In this document: positions 1-9,436 of the stretch, piece by piece | Numbering within the stretch: the stretch's first letter is position 1 | Layout: every line of letters begins with the position of its first letter | Assembly: GCF_003946465.1 (NCBI RefSeq) | Contig: NZ_RHOL01000005.1 | Span: 1 to 64,000, forward strand | Length of the DNA stretch: 64,000 nucleotides | Reading direction: 5' to 3' | DNA from: Lacticaseibacillus hegangensis | GTDB taxonomy: Bacteria > Bacillota > Bacilli > Lactobacillales > Lactobacillaceae | Position numbers and translations under genes: made by a program | The notes under the pieces: generated by a model | The model's database searches: none | What the model was told of the DNA's origin: nothing | What the model saw: the letters and a program-made list of their open reading frames with translations, nothing else

Positions 1-14
1 TAGGTGTTCTTTTG

Positions 15-1031
15 TTATACAAAGATGGATCTAGAATCTCTGGCGTTATTAGTATCAACACCAAAAATTCTAGATCCCAGAACTGAGGCGTGAGTATGTC
101 TTAGACCGTGAAAGGTGATTCTGGGGAGCCCTAGTTTGTTTAATTTCTCGGTTAGAACCTTATTAATTTGAGCAGAGACCGGTGCGACACCATCTGTTAA
201 GAACACTGGGGTATTCTGAGCTATTTCGTGATCTAGAATATATTCATTGAGTCGTCCTATTGTTTTCGAATCCAAGGGTATAGTCCGGATTGAGGCTCGA
301 TTTTTGGTCTTTTTGAATCCTGTACGATATTTATAGTCCCACGTTTTGTTGATCCGCAGTAGCCCCGTAGACAAATCAAGGTCATCGGGTGTGAGGCCGA
401 GAATTTCGGCGTAGCGCATTCCTGTCACAGCCGCGACGTAGATAATCAGATCGTCTTGATCTGTTGGATCCAGATTATGGATTAACTTTTGCCAGTCCTC
501 GTAATCGAGTGCTTTTCTCCTAGGCTTAACGGATTTCCCGGTGATGACTGTCTTGCGGGTGGGGTCAAAGATGATCACGTGCTCGTCTAGCGCATCCAAC
601 AAGGCTGCTCTAATTTGCTTATGAAATGTTGAGACGGTGCGAACTGCGTGAGTCTGTGCAAAATGATTAATGCGATCTTGGTATAGGGAACGGTTGAGAT
701 CTTTAAGCTTGATGTCTCCGAAGATCTGGCGAATATGTTCTAAGGTATTAGTGTATTTTCTTAATGTAATGTCGCTCACCGAGCCTGCTTTGTACAGGTT
801 GAGCCAGCGTTCGAAGAAATCTGCCAGAGATAACTCCGCATTACGGTATTGTCGAACATCTACGAAGTCGGTCCGAACTTTGCTGGCTGCCAATTCTGCA
901 TCGCTTTTTAGACGAAAGCCAGAACGACGCAGTTTCTTATACTGGCCGTCATTGTCCTTATACGAAATCTCATACTGCCATACTTCTCCACGCTTTCGAT
1001 AACTAACCATTGATTTCCACTCTCCATTCAT
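15..1031 (-). CDS. Tyrosine recombinase (phage-type integrase), C-terminally truncated
   Basis: The protein looks like a phage or Tn916-type site-specific recombinase. It has an N-terminal arm-binding (AP2-like) region at about 10-60, a SAM-like core-binding domain at about 65-155, and a catalytic domain starting at about 170. The first catalytic arginine (R206 in TGMRYAEI) and the HxxR box (H308-R311 in HGLRHTHAS) are present. Soon after residue 317 the sequence stops resembling the family, and the protein ends without the second His/Trp or the nucleophilic tyrosine. It is about 40 residues short, so it is probably inactive unless a rearrangement restores the end. The gene overlaps the end of the inverted pglX fragment by 29 bases, which suggests coupled translation; Met8 is an alternative start. 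Its position between pglX pieces suggests that it once inverted them (inference). Confidence 0.8.
   Translation of the reverse strand: MNGEWKSMVSYRKRGEVWQYEISYKDNDGQYKKLRRSGFRLKSDAELAASKVRTDFVDVRQYRNAELSLADFFERWLNLYKAGSVSDITLRKYTNTLEHIRQIFGDIKLKDLNRSLYQDRINHFAQTHAVRTVSTFHKQIRAALLDALDEHVIIFDPTRKTVITGKSVKPRRKALDYEDWQKLIHNLDPTDQDDLIIYVAAVTGMRYAEILGLTPDDLDLSTGLLRINKTWDYKYRTGFKKTKNRASIRTIPLDSKTIGRLNEYILDHEIAQNTPVFLTDGVAPVSAQINKVLTEKLNKLGLPRITFHGLRHTHASVLGSRIFGVDTNNARDSRSIFV
27..77. repeat. Perfect 11-bp inverted repeat at the recombinase 3' end
   Basis: GGATCTAGAAT at 27-37 and ATTCTAGATCC at 67-77 are exact reverse complements separated by 29 bases. They fall exactly where the recombinase reading frame departs from its family. 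Ten of the eleven bases recur as GATCTAGAAT at 230-239, inside the recombinase coding sequence. This could be a recombination site, the scar of a rearrangement, or a hairpin. There is no T-run, so it is not a normal terminator. Confidence 0.5.
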
Positions 1032-1848
1032 CTTTTTCTAAAAGTTGGCGCAAATTTGGCACATAAGGACCATAATGCGCGATTTTTTGCGGATGTGAGA
1101 GTGGATGCTCAGCGAAAGTAATTAAAGAATGTTGACGAAAATTTGAAGATATCTCATAGTTGTCCCAATCTGCCTTTGATAGTCTAATACATGAATCTAT
1201 AACCGTAGAGTCAATATTTAGATCGATTAATACAGGAATATTGTTGATACCACCGCGAGTATGGATAGTTGGATTAAGCATCTTCAGAACATAATTGCCG
1301 ACCTTCGAGTTCATGAGACCCATTGCATACTTTAAATCAGCACAACTTTTATCCTTGGAGAATGCCTCCATCCCGACGGAATCAAAGATGCTTCCAGAGT
1401 CTCTCCACCTCATACTAAAGATTCCGCTGGTTACGTCAGACCAGGTAATCGCTTCACGAAAGTAATAATCTGTGTTCTGAGGACGCGATCTTACTTTTCC
1501 TCGGTTATCGGTGAAGTGTTTTATCTCGTAACCATCGCGTTCCCAATTGACAACATAATCATAGTTGCCATACCACTTACGGTAAGCACCGCCTTTATTA
1601 TAAGGGAACCACTTTAATCCAGATTGATAAGCATCTTTACCAGATGTGGCATTAAAATTGATACTGCCTATACTAACTTCGAACCACTGTCGCAGAAACC
1701 GATTGTTATCTGCTGTGGCCAAGCCTTGTCTTGGATCAACCAGCTCTCCCATAGGTGTTCCATTTTCAAAGTCATGTATCAAATTTGAACTAGCCCAGTA
1801 TGCAATCGGGCTCCCTGGAATCTTCCCAAAGTTCGCTTGGTTAGCTCG
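1003..1848 (-). pseudogene. pglX: Inverted fragment of BREX methyltransferase gene pglX (target-recognition part)
   Basis: The open frame encodes about 281 residues resembling the middle to C-terminal part of PglX/BrxX, the adenine methyltransferase of BREX type 1. It shows the family signatures KIPGSPIAYW, GELVDPRQGLATADNNRF, KWFPYNKGG and NTDYYFREAITW. The first of these lies upstream of the only likely start (TTG at 1780-1782), and the frame runs back to a stop at 1849-1851. The 5' end is therefore a break inside the gene rather than a normal start. The N-terminal methyltransferase domain is absent, and the long C-terminal region of full PglX is also cut short. The fragment faces away from pglZ. 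It is best read as a silent target-recognition cassette or remnant of a full pglX left of the window. Confidence 0.8.
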
Positions 1849-1945
1849 TTAATCGAAGACGAATGTAGTAACAAAGTTCTCCCTTGGGTATACTAGGAGT
1901 AGTAAATAATCGGCAGTTTCAAAGAAGAATGGGGATAACTCGGGA
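1849..1945 (+). promoter_or_regulatory. Gap between inverted pglX fragment and pglZ; possible promoter
   Basis: This 97-base AT-rich gap lies between the divergent pglX fragment and pglZ. A TATACT hexamer at about 1890 could serve as a -10 element for the plus-strand genes, but no clear -35 is seen. Only a weak GGGG stands before the pglZ ATG. Because the neighbour on the left faces the other way, pglZ and its followers need either their own promoter or read-through from beyond it. Confidence 0.3.
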
Positions 1946-4462
1946 ATGGCAGATTTGAATCTTGACCAGGTCACGGAAGCGCTTAAGGGGATGTTCACAC
2001 CCAGCAACCATTTTGTCTTCTGGTATGACGATCAAGCAAGCTTTTCAGACAACATCGATGATTTACAACAGCGGCTTGATCAGCCCATCATTCGGATGGC
2101 GCCGGATGAGCAGTTTAAGACAAAACTAAAGCTTCTGGAGCTTCAGAAGAGCGGTGAGAGCGCGCTCGTTTATTCACCAGCGCCAATGCCTGAATTAAAG
2201 CTGAATTTCCTGGCTGATTTTATTCGCTTTTCCAAAACTTATACCGCCGATGCCACTTTGATGCTCATCAACGAGTTGGGCTTGCCGTCTGAACAGAAGG
2301 CTTGGTTAGAAAGCCATGCACAATTTTTTGGCAGCAGGGAACGCAAGGAAAAATTTCAGAGGCTGTATCGGCCAGGCATTGACCCAGGCATGACGGTGCT
2401 AGCCGTCTTATCAAAGGCTGACGAAGTGAGACTTAACGCTGTCCTGCGTGCTGTACTGCATAATGGCTCATTGGATGATGATAATGCTATTCTGCAGTTG
2501 TTTGCAAAGTATGGATTGCTAGAAACATTCTGGAGCTTCGTTGTGCAAGCATATGGTTACACAAAGACAAAACCAACGCTGCGGGGATTAATGACAGCCA
2601 TTCTGCTGAACTTTGCTTTTGATGAAGCCCAGCTTGATTTGCCTACCTCTTTTGCTGATTATCAACTGGGCATGGTGAATAACGCCATTTCTTTTGTGCA
2701 AAATAGTCGCAATATGATTGATGTCAAGGCGGACCTTTTCAGAATTGCTACGGACGTCTGGCAATTCGTTCATGCTGAGAGTCAATTCAAACGGCTGGAT
2801 ATCTCACAGCTAATTAAGATTGACGCTTTTCCTCAGATCGACATCATGATTGTTCAGTGGATGACAGCTCGTTTGCTAGATGACGATATCGCAGTTCGGG
2901 TTGGGGACATGACGCTTAAAGAGGCGATTAACCTTCGAGGTAAGATGGCTTATCACGAGAAGTACGATAGGCTTTATCAGATTGAGTTGGCGGCAGTCAC
3001 GTTACTGGGTTTTCACGTCAAAGGGAACGCTGAAAACCTAGACGACATGATTGACGACTACACCTCCCATGATTATCGGATCGACACAACGTACCGTGAA
3101 TTTGTGGTCAGCCTAATGAATGTTGACCCTGATCAGATTGAACTGGTTGAAGGGTTGCGTTCCAAGGTCGAGAATTCCTATCTAAATGATTACCTTGCTC
3201 ATTCGGTTAGTTCCTGGAATCAGGTGTATTCTCCGCAGGCCATCGTACCTTCTCACCAACAGCGCCGCTTTTATTCCAACTTTGTCACTTCGGAACAGCA
3301 ACGAACTGTGGTGATTATTTCGGATGCCTTCCGCTTCGAAGCAGCTAAGGAGCTGCAGGCTAAGTTAGATCGGCAAGATAAGTTTGAAACCAAGATGGAC
3401 TGGATGGTTACGGGCTTGCCCTCTGTGACTTACTTTGGGATGGCGGCGTTGCTGCCAAATCATCACCTTGCGTATCATGGTGAAAAAAATGTGACCGTTG
3501 ATGGCCAGAACGTTGATAATGTGGACAAGCGTCGAGAAGTTCTGCAGGCAGAAAATCCCGCCAGTCAAGCCATCCAGGTTTCCAAGTTTCTGAATATGAA
3601 TACGGAAGAACGGAAGGCACTGCTCACGGGTCAACAAATTGTCTACCTCTATCACAACGAAATTGATGTCACTGGGGAAAGTGCCAAGACAGAGAGTAGT
3701 GTGTTCAAAGCGGTTGATCACACGATTGACACGTTAAGTCGAACTATTGAATATCTGCGAAATCTTAGTGTAAGTAACATCCTAGTCACGGCTGATCACG
3801 GCTTCATTTACCGTTGGGCGCCGATCGATGAGGCCAACAAGACTGATATCAGCAATTTTGAGACTGATAAGAAAGAGCAAAGGTACGCCTTCAGTCAACG
3901 GCCGATCGAATTAACCGGGGTAGGGTACCAACGCCTTGGTGACCTGTTGGGAAATGATGATCCAACTTATGTTAACTATCCGACTAACTTCAACATTTTC
4001 AGGGCCCCTGGTGCAAGTCAGAACTATGTTCATGGTGGCGCTTCGGCGCAAGAAATGCTGGTGCCAGTGGTTAACATCAAACTTCGTAAAGGACGTTCTC
4101 AAGCTGTGAGCGCCAAGATTCACGATGTGACGTCTAGTCGCCGTATCACCTCTCGCCAGATGACTGTCAGAGTCATGCAGGATGAGGCGATCAGCGATGT
4201 CAACACACTGGCACATTATTCGATTTACTTTGCCGATGATCAGCACCGTAAGATCTCCGGCGTCACACCATTTGTCGCTGATATTGCGAATCAAGATCCA
4301 ACTGCCCGAATTAAGAATATTCGCTTAACGCTCACGGAGCAGACTTTTGAAAACGGGCAGACCTACCACTTGATCCTGCATAATGACGAGACCGATGTTG
4401 AGTATTCATCGGATTATCAAATGGACATAGTAATCCAAGGAGGGTTCGGTTTTGACATCTGA
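1946..4462 (+). CDS. pglZ: BREX-1 phosphatase-like protein PglZ (type A)
   Basis: This 838-residue protein matches PglZ of BREX type 1 defence. PglZ is an alkaline-phosphatase-superfamily metalloprotein required for phage exclusion and, in studied systems, for PglX-dependent host methylation. The metal-binding motifs are visible: IISDAFRFEAAKE at about 456-468 and ADHGFIYRW at about 615-623. The N-terminal half carries the helical family region with no recognised catalytic motif. Length and motif spacing are normal, so the gene looks intact. It starts with ATG and overlaps brxL by 11 bases, so the two should be co-translated. In the canonical order it follows pglX directly. Here an inverted pglX piece and a recombinase sit immediately to its left. 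Confidence 0.93.
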   Translation: MADLNLDQVTEALKGMFTPSNHFVFWYDDQASFSDNIDDLQQRLDQPIIRMAPDEQFKTKLKLLELQKSGESALVYSPAPMPELKLNFLADFIRFSKTYTADATLMLINELGLPSEQKAWLESHAQFFGSRERKEKFQRLYRPGIDPGMTVLAVLSKADEVRLNAVLRAVLHNGSLDDDNAILQLFAKYGLLETFWSFVVQAYGYTKTKPTLRGLMTAILLNFAFDEAQLDLPTSFADYQLGMVNNAISFVQNSRNMIDVKADLFRIATDVWQFVHAESQFKRLDISQLIKIDAFPQIDIMIVQWMTARLLDDDIAVRVGDMTLKEAINLRGKMAYHEKYDRLYQIELAAVTLLGFHVKGNAENLDDMIDDYTSHDYRIDTTYREFVVSLMNVDPDQIELVEGLRSKVENSYLNDYLAHSVSSWNQVYSPQAIVPSHQQRRFYSNFVTSEQQRTVVIISDAFRFEAAKELQAKLDRQDKFETKMDWMVTGLPSVTYFGMAALLPNHHLAYHGEKNVTVDGQNVDNVDKRREVLQAENPASQAIQVSKFLNMNTEERKALLTGQQIVYLYHNEIDVTGESAKTESSVFKAVDHTIDTLSRTIEYLRNLSVSNILVTADHGFIYRWAPIDEANKTDISNFETDKKEQRYAFSQRPIELTGVGYQRLGDLLGNDDPTYVNYPTNFNIFRAPGASQNYVHGGASAQEMLVPVVNIKLRKGRSQAVSAKIHDVTSSRRITSRQMTVRVMQDEAISDVNTLAHYSIYFADDQHRKISGVTPFVADIANQDPTARIKNIRLTLTEQTFENGQTYHLILHNDETDVEYSSDYQMDIVIQGGFGFDI

Positions 4463-6500
4463 TGAAGAAAAGCAAACTGATCAGAAAGCGCTGCTGGAAA
4501 AACTGGAGGAATATCTGCCGGGCCGTTTCGTTCGTAAGGATCTGACTGCTCGGATTAAGGAAGGCGCAAATGTGCCGACTTATGTACTGGAATTTTTGCT
4601 TGGTCAGTATGCCAACGGTTCAGACCCAGTCACGATTGAGCGGGGCGTGGAAAACGTTAAAAAGACGCTTGCCAATAATTATGTGCGTCAGGACGAAGCC
4701 GAGAAGGTGAAGTCTAAGATCCGTGAAAACGGGTCCTACACCGTGATTGATACCGTTACGGTTAAGCTAAATGAAAAGCTGGATCGGTATGAGGCTAGCT
4801 TTAGTAATTTAAATCTTGAAGGGGTACCAGTTGATGAGCAATATCCCAAACAGTATGAACGCTTACTTATTGGCGGCATTTGGTCAATCGTGCGCCTCAG
4901 TTACGACCACGAGAGCGAGGACCATTTTGTCATAGATTCGCTGACTCCTGTACAGGTGCCGTCGATTGATATGCAAGAGATCAAAGATGCACGGCAGCAT
5001 TTCACCACCGATGAGTGGCTGGATTTGCTGTTGCGAACTATTGGGATGGAGCCGGATCAGTTTGATAAACGTGTCAAATTATTGCTGATTGCGCGTTTGA
5101 TTCCTTTTGTTGAGAACAACTACAACCTGGTTGAATTGGGGCCGCGTGGCACTGGCAAGTCCCATGTGTACAAAGAGTTGTCGCCGAACACGATTCTTGT
5201 TTCAGGTGGTCAGACCACGGTTGCTAATCTATTCTACAACATGGCCCGTCATGAGGTCGGCTTGGTCGGCATGTGGGATGTCGTCGCGTTTGATGAAGTC
5301 GCCGGGATCAACTTCAAGGATCAAGACGGTATTCAGATTATGAAGGATTATATGGCATCGGGTTCATTTGTCCGCGGGCGAACAGAAGTTCAGGCATCTG
5401 CCGGGATGGTTTTTGTTGGCAACATCAATCAAAGTGTGGACGTTTTACTGAGGACGTCCAACCTATTCGAACCCTTTCCTCCCGAGATGGGCACTGATAC
5501 GGCTTTTTTGGATCGTATTCATGCCTACCTGCCTGGTTGGGAGATTCCTAAGTATAAGCCAGCCTTTTTCACCAAAGGCTACGGATTGATCACAGATTAT
5601 ATGGCTGAAGTCATGCGTGAGCTGCGCAAGACTGGGTACGGGGATGTGATCGAGGAATACTTCACTCTTGGTGCTCAGCTCAATCAACGAGACACGATTG
5701 CGGTGCGTAAGACTGTATCAGGGATGATTAAGCTTCTTTTTCCCGATGGCAAATTCACCAAAGATGAGTTGGAGGAAGTGCTTCAATTTGCACTGGAAAT
5801 GCGCCGGCGCGTTAAAGAACAGCTTAAAAAGATTGGCGGGATGGAATTCTACGACGTGAACTTCTCGTACATTGACCGCGAATCAGGCGAGGAGAAGTTT
5901 GTCACGGTACCAGAACAGGGATCGGCCACGCTGATTCCATCAGGTACTGAGAAACCGGGCTATGTCTACACGATTCAGTATGATGACTCTGGCCGACTCA
6001 GCTTGTTCAAGCTAGAGTCCCAACAAATGCCGGGCAAGGGCAAGCTGGAAAAAGCGGGGGTTGGATACAACCGAGGCACGCGTGAAGGTATGGATACTGC
6101 CATGCGGCGCTTGGAAAGCCATTATGCAGATATTGACCAGCGTATCATGCCCAAGAAACATAATTACGTTGTCCAGATATCTAACCTTAACGGCAATGGA
6201 ATTAGTGAACATATGGCATTGGCCACATACATCTCACTGATTTCAATTTCGGTCGGTCGGTCCACACTTGATAGCATGGTTGTGCTTGGCGATATGACTG
6301 TCGGTGGGTCAATCGACAAGATTACGAACCTTGCTGATACCTTGCAGGTTGCCAAGGATAGCGGGGCGAAGAGTGTGCTGCTGCCGTCCTCTGCGATGTC
6401 ACAGATGAGCGAGGTGCCGGCTGATCTATTTGGAGCATTTACTTGGGTCACTTACCAAACCGTGGAAGAGGCAGCATTTAAGGCATTTGGTTTAGGCTAG
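4452..6500 (+). CDS. brxL: BREX system Lon-like AAA+ protein BrxL
   Basis: This 682-residue protein fits BrxL, the last core gene of BREX type 1. It has an AAA+ ATPase core with Walker A GPRGTGKS at about 231-238 and a Walker B-like VVAFDEVAG at about 277-285. It ends in a Lon-protease-like domain (about 565-682) containing VLGDMTVGGSIDKI. Known BrxL proteins form DNA-binding ring oligomers. The start is a TTG at 4452 placed eight bases after AAGGAGG, inside the end of pglZ, so translation is coupled. No frameshift or missing ATPase motif is seen. GmrSD follows after a 53-base gap without a terminator, so one transcript is likely. Confidence 0.93.
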   Translation: MTSDEEKQTDQKALLEKLEEYLPGRFVRKDLTARIKEGANVPTYVLEFLLGQYANGSDPVTIERGVENVKKTLANNYVRQDEAEKVKSKIRENGSYTVIDTVTVKLNEKLDRYEASFSNLNLEGVPVDEQYPKQYERLLIGGIWSIVRLSYDHESEDHFVIDSLTPVQVPSIDMQEIKDARQHFTTDEWLDLLLRTIGMEPDQFDKRVKLLLIARLIPFVENNYNLVELGPRGTGKSHVYKELSPNTILVSGGQTTVANLFYNMARHEVGLVGMWDVVAFDEVAGINFKDQDGIQIMKDYMASGSFVRGRTEVQASAGMVFVGNINQSVDVLLRTSNLFEPFPPEMGTDTAFLDRIHAYLPGWEIPKYKPAFFTKGYGLITDYMAEVMRELRKTGYGDVIEEYFTLGAQLNQRDTIAVRKTVSGMIKLLFPDGKFTKDELEEVLQFALEMRRRVKEQLKKIGGMEFYDVNFSYIDRESGEEKFVTVPEQGSATLIPSGTEKPGYVYTIQYDDSGRLSLFKLESQQMPGKGKLEKAGVGYNRGTREGMDTAMRRLESHYADIDQRIMPKKHNYVVQISNLNGNGISEHMALATYISLISISVGRSTLDSMVVLGDMTVGGSIDKITNLADTLQVAKDSGAKSVLLPSSAMSQMSEVPADLFGAFTWVTYQTVEEAAFKAFGLG

Positions 6501-6553
6501 TCGTTCTAGAAATTTAAGTTTATTGTCGGCTTAGCCCCTTTTGGAGGTATCGA

Positions 6554-8344
6554 ATGGCTTCGTTTGAAACATTAAAATATCACGTGCAGAACAATAAGAT
6601 TGGTGACCTGATTAGTTGGATTAGTGAGGGCAAAATTGGGCTTCCTGAAATGCAGCGGCCTTTTGTTTGGCAGTCATACAAAGTTCGTGACCTGATCGAC
6701 TCACTATACCGAGGCTACCCAATTGGCTACATCATTACGTGGAACAACCCAGATATCCGACTTAAAGATGGCGGTATTGCTCATGGCAAAACGCTCATGA
6801 TTGATGGCCAACAGCGGGTCACGGCTTTAACGGCGGCGATTGCTGGTGAAAAAGTGATGGATAGGCGGTTCGTGAAGAAACGAATTCGTATCGCTTTTAA
6901 TCCTCAAAAAGAAATATTTGCAACCAGAACCCCGGCAATTGCAAAAGATCCGACTTGGATTGATGATATTGCTCAGTTATTTACAGATGGCTATAGCGAT
7001 TTTACTTTCATCACCAAGTTTGCTGCGAAAAACGGACTTGATCCAGATTCGGTTGCGCCTGCGATTCAGCATCTGCGAAATTTGACAAGTAATGAAATCG
7101 GGAATATTCAGCTGTCTGAACATCTGGACATGGATGCAGTAACCGAGATATTCAATCGTATTAATTCAAAGGGAACGGTGCTCTCCTCGGCTGATTTTAT
7201 TATGTCTAAGCTTTCCTCTGACGATTTCCACCACGGTGATATGTTAAGAAAGGTTGTCGAGTATTTTAGCAGATTAATGCGAGATCCGGCAGCTATTGCA
7301 GACATACGCGACAATGACAGTAAGTTTTCGAACTCCGAATATTACAAATGGATAGCTTGGGCTGCAGACGAGCATACTGATCTTTACCAACCTGAATTTG
7401 GCGACATCTTTCATGTCATCCTCAACTTTAAATTTGCCCGTGGGAAACATGCAGATTTAATCAGTCTGGTATCGGGTCGTGACTTTGCGACTAAGCAGTA
7501 TACCCAGGAGGCGATGGACCACACCTATGATTTGTTGGCTGACGGGATTCAGCAGGTCACTGACAAGAGCAATTTCCAGCGTTTCATGATGATTCTGCGG
7601 GGCATGGGGATGATTAGCCACAGTAAGGTGAAGTTCCAGGGTACTGGCGCACTAAACTTTAGTTACGCGCTTTATTTGCTCCTAAAAAATGAATACAGTA
7701 AAGATTTTTCTCATTCGCAAATTGAAAATATTGTTCGTCGCTGGTTATTGATGTCGATTTTAACGCAGCGGTACAGTGGTGCAGCAGAAAGTCAGAGTGA
7801 AATCGATATTAAACAATTCAGATCTGAGGATCCGCTGAGTGTCCTGGCAAGACAAGAAAAGATTCAACTGTACGATGGTTTTTGGTCAACCACATTACCG
7901 CAAAAGCTCAACACTTCCAGTTCGGCTTCGAATTTATGGCGTGCGTTCTTAATGGCACAGGCAAAGTCAAACAGTCCACTCTGGTTGGAAGATAACCTGA
8001 AGGTGGTTGATGCCGTGACGGAGGAAGGAAACATTCATCATATTTTCCCGCGTGCTTATCTCAGAAAGCATGGGTTCCGGCAGGATCAATACAATCAAAT
8101 CGCCAATTTTGTCTTCTTGTCACAGCCGAGAAATCTTCAAATATCTGACCAGGCTCCCGTGAGTTATTTACATACTCAAGAAGTGACTCAATTTGCCACA
8201 GCTGAGAACTTTGAGGCCAATGCAATTCCTGAAAGTCTTAAGGATATGGATTATACAAGCTATGACGACTTCTTGAGAGAACGTCGTCAGTTGATGGCAG
8301 AACGAATAAAGGAGCTCTACTATTCATTTGATGTGAATGGTTAG
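6554..8344 (+). CDS. GmrSD-family type IV restriction endonuclease (DUF262-DUF1524 fusion)
   Basis: The 596-residue protein joins the two halves of GmrSD-type modification-dependent enzymes. The N-terminal DUF262 (GmrS-like) domain has EMQRPFVWQ, SLYRGYPIGYI and the nucleotide-handling motif DGQQRVTAL at about 83-91. The C-terminal DUF1524 (GmrD-like, HNH-type) nuclease has IHHIFPRAYL at about 492-501 followed by IANFVFLSQPRN. Such enzymes cut DNA carrying modified cytosines. BrxU, a GmrSD homologue encoded in a BREX island in Escherichia fergusonii, complements BREX against phages with modified genomes. An ATG follows GGAGG with normal spacing. Position 53 bases behind brxL and 48 bases before the next gene supports membership of the BREX operon. 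All recognisable motifs are intact. Confidence 0.9.
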   Translation: MASFETLKYHVQNNKIGDLISWISEGKIGLPEMQRPFVWQSYKVRDLIDSLYRGYPIGYIITWNNPDIRLKDGGIAHGKTLMIDGQQRVTALTAAIAGEKVMDRRFVKKRIRIAFNPQKEIFATRTPAIAKDPTWIDDIAQLFTDGYSDFTFITKFAAKNGLDPDSVAPAIQHLRNLTSNEIGNIQLSEHLDMDAVTEIFNRINSKGTVLSSADFIMSKLSSDDFHHGDMLRKVVEYFSRLMRDPAAIADIRDNDSKFSNSEYYKWIAWAADEHTDLYQPEFGDIFHVILNFKFARGKHADLISLVSGRDFATKQYTQEAMDHTYDLLADGIQQVTDKSNFQRFMMILRGMGMISHSKVKFQGTGALNFSYALYLLLKNEYSKDFSHSQIENIVRRWLLMSILTQRYSGAAESQSEIDIKQFRSEDPLSVLARQEKIQLYDGFWSTTLPQKLNTSSSASNLWRAFLMAQAKSNSPLWLEDNLKVVDAVTEEGNIHHIFPRAYLRKHGFRQDQYNQIANFVFLSQPRNLQISDQAPVSYLHTQEVTQFATAENFEANAIPESLKDMDYTSYDDFLRERRQLMAERIKELYYSFDVNG

Positions 8345-8392
8345 CGCTGCACTATACAAGTATGTTTTTAAGACGATAGGGGGAAATCTTCA

Positions 8393-9436
8393 TTGGGTTC
8401 ATTTGGAGTTGTTTTGCCTACAAAAGATCAGCTTCAGTTCGACGTTACCGATTTGGGCCTTTACGGATATTCTTTAGATAACTCACTTGGAAAGAAACTG
8501 CAGGAGACCGCCTCCGCTCAGCTAGCATCATCCCTTGAGCAGACCATAACTCAAGCAATGGTGGGACGTGACATCGTCCGCAATTTAGGTAATGGTAAGA
8601 CTGAGTATGTTGCTAAGTTTTCTGCATTTACGCAGAACAAATTAGATACCGGCGAGTGGAAACTGGGTGTCCACAAAGATTCAGACAGTCTCTATGGTGT
8701 CATAGTAGATGCTGTTACGAATAAGGATCGAGGGGTTGTTGACCTCGAGAAAAAAGTCGTCACCCAACTCGGGGACTTACCAGAGCTTTTAGCCATTCAA
8801 GGCCAGCTCCAAGCTGTTAGTGACCAAATGGCGGAACTTAGTCGGGCGGTTCAACGTGTGGAGAAAGGACAATATAATGACCGTTTTGCTGGTGTGTTCA
8901 CCGCTCGGCAGTTGATCATAGAAGGCTTGGCTGCTAACAACGGGCAACTGCGCGATCGTATGCTAATGCAAGCAGTAACAATGGCTTCTGAGACGACCAG
9001 TAGGCTGATGCTAGCTCTTCGTGATGATGCCCAGACGTTGTCAGATATCAAGACTAAGCCAAAGGAGGCAGCGCATGTTGAAGAACTGCTTCAAGAGTCA
9101 CTTGGGTACCTTAATCTCTCGGTGCAGATGAGTTTGGCTGCATATACGGCGTTGGGTGAGGAGCGTTCATTGTTAGCAACTTTAAGCAACTATCGCTCCT
9201 TTATCAAACAGGTGTTTTTGGACACTGATTCAGAGGATAAACGTTCACTGGCATGGTTGATTGATAACGGTCATCACGGCGCTGATGGGCAGGTCCAAAA
9301 ATTGGTTGAATCTGTGAATGAAAGTACAGCTCAAATAATCGGGGATGTTGTGAGTCAGCAGATAGGAGTAGAAAAACATGAAGAAATCGAAGAAGCCACG
9401 AATTTGCCTAGTTCCGGGGTGTCACAAGGAGACTAG
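8393..9436 (+). CDS. Unrecognised helical protein, last-but-one gene of the BREX island
   Basis: I do not recognise this 347-residue protein. The start is a TTG at 8393 behind AGGGGG; no better ATG exists nearby. Residues 1-120 have mixed composition and include a GKTEYVAKFSAF stretch. From about 120 to 290 the sequence is rich in Leu, Gln, Ala and Glu with heptad-like spacing (for example QGQLQAVSDQMAELSRAVQRV), pointing to a long helical bundle or coiled coil. No nuclease, ATPase or transmembrane motif is evident. It follows the GmrSD gene by 48 bases, and its end overlaps the next gene by 59 bases, so both are probably part of the defence operon. A sensor or membrane-associated effector role is only a guess. 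Confidence 0.65.
   Translation: MGSFGVVLPTKDQLQFDVTDLGLYGYSLDNSLGKKLQETASAQLASSLEQTITQAMVGRDIVRNLGNGKTEYVAKFSAFTQNKLDTGEWKLGVHKDSDSLYGVIVDAVTNKDRGVVDLEKKVVTQLGDLPELLAIQGQLQAVSDQMAELSRAVQRVEKGQYNDRFAGVFTARQLIIEGLAANNGQLRDRMLMQAVTMASETTSRLMLALRDDAQTLSDIKTKPKEAAHVEELLQESLGYLNLSVQMSLAAYTALGEERSLLATLSNYRSFIKQVFLDTDSEDKRSLAWLIDNGHHGADGQVQKLVESVNESTAQIIGDVVSQQIGVEKHEEIEEATNLPSSGVSQGD

Noticed and set aside
670-1002. 110-residue plus-strand frame opposite the recombinase
   Set aside because: It is antisense to a gene with clear recombinase motifs, has no family resemblance and no ribosome binding site.
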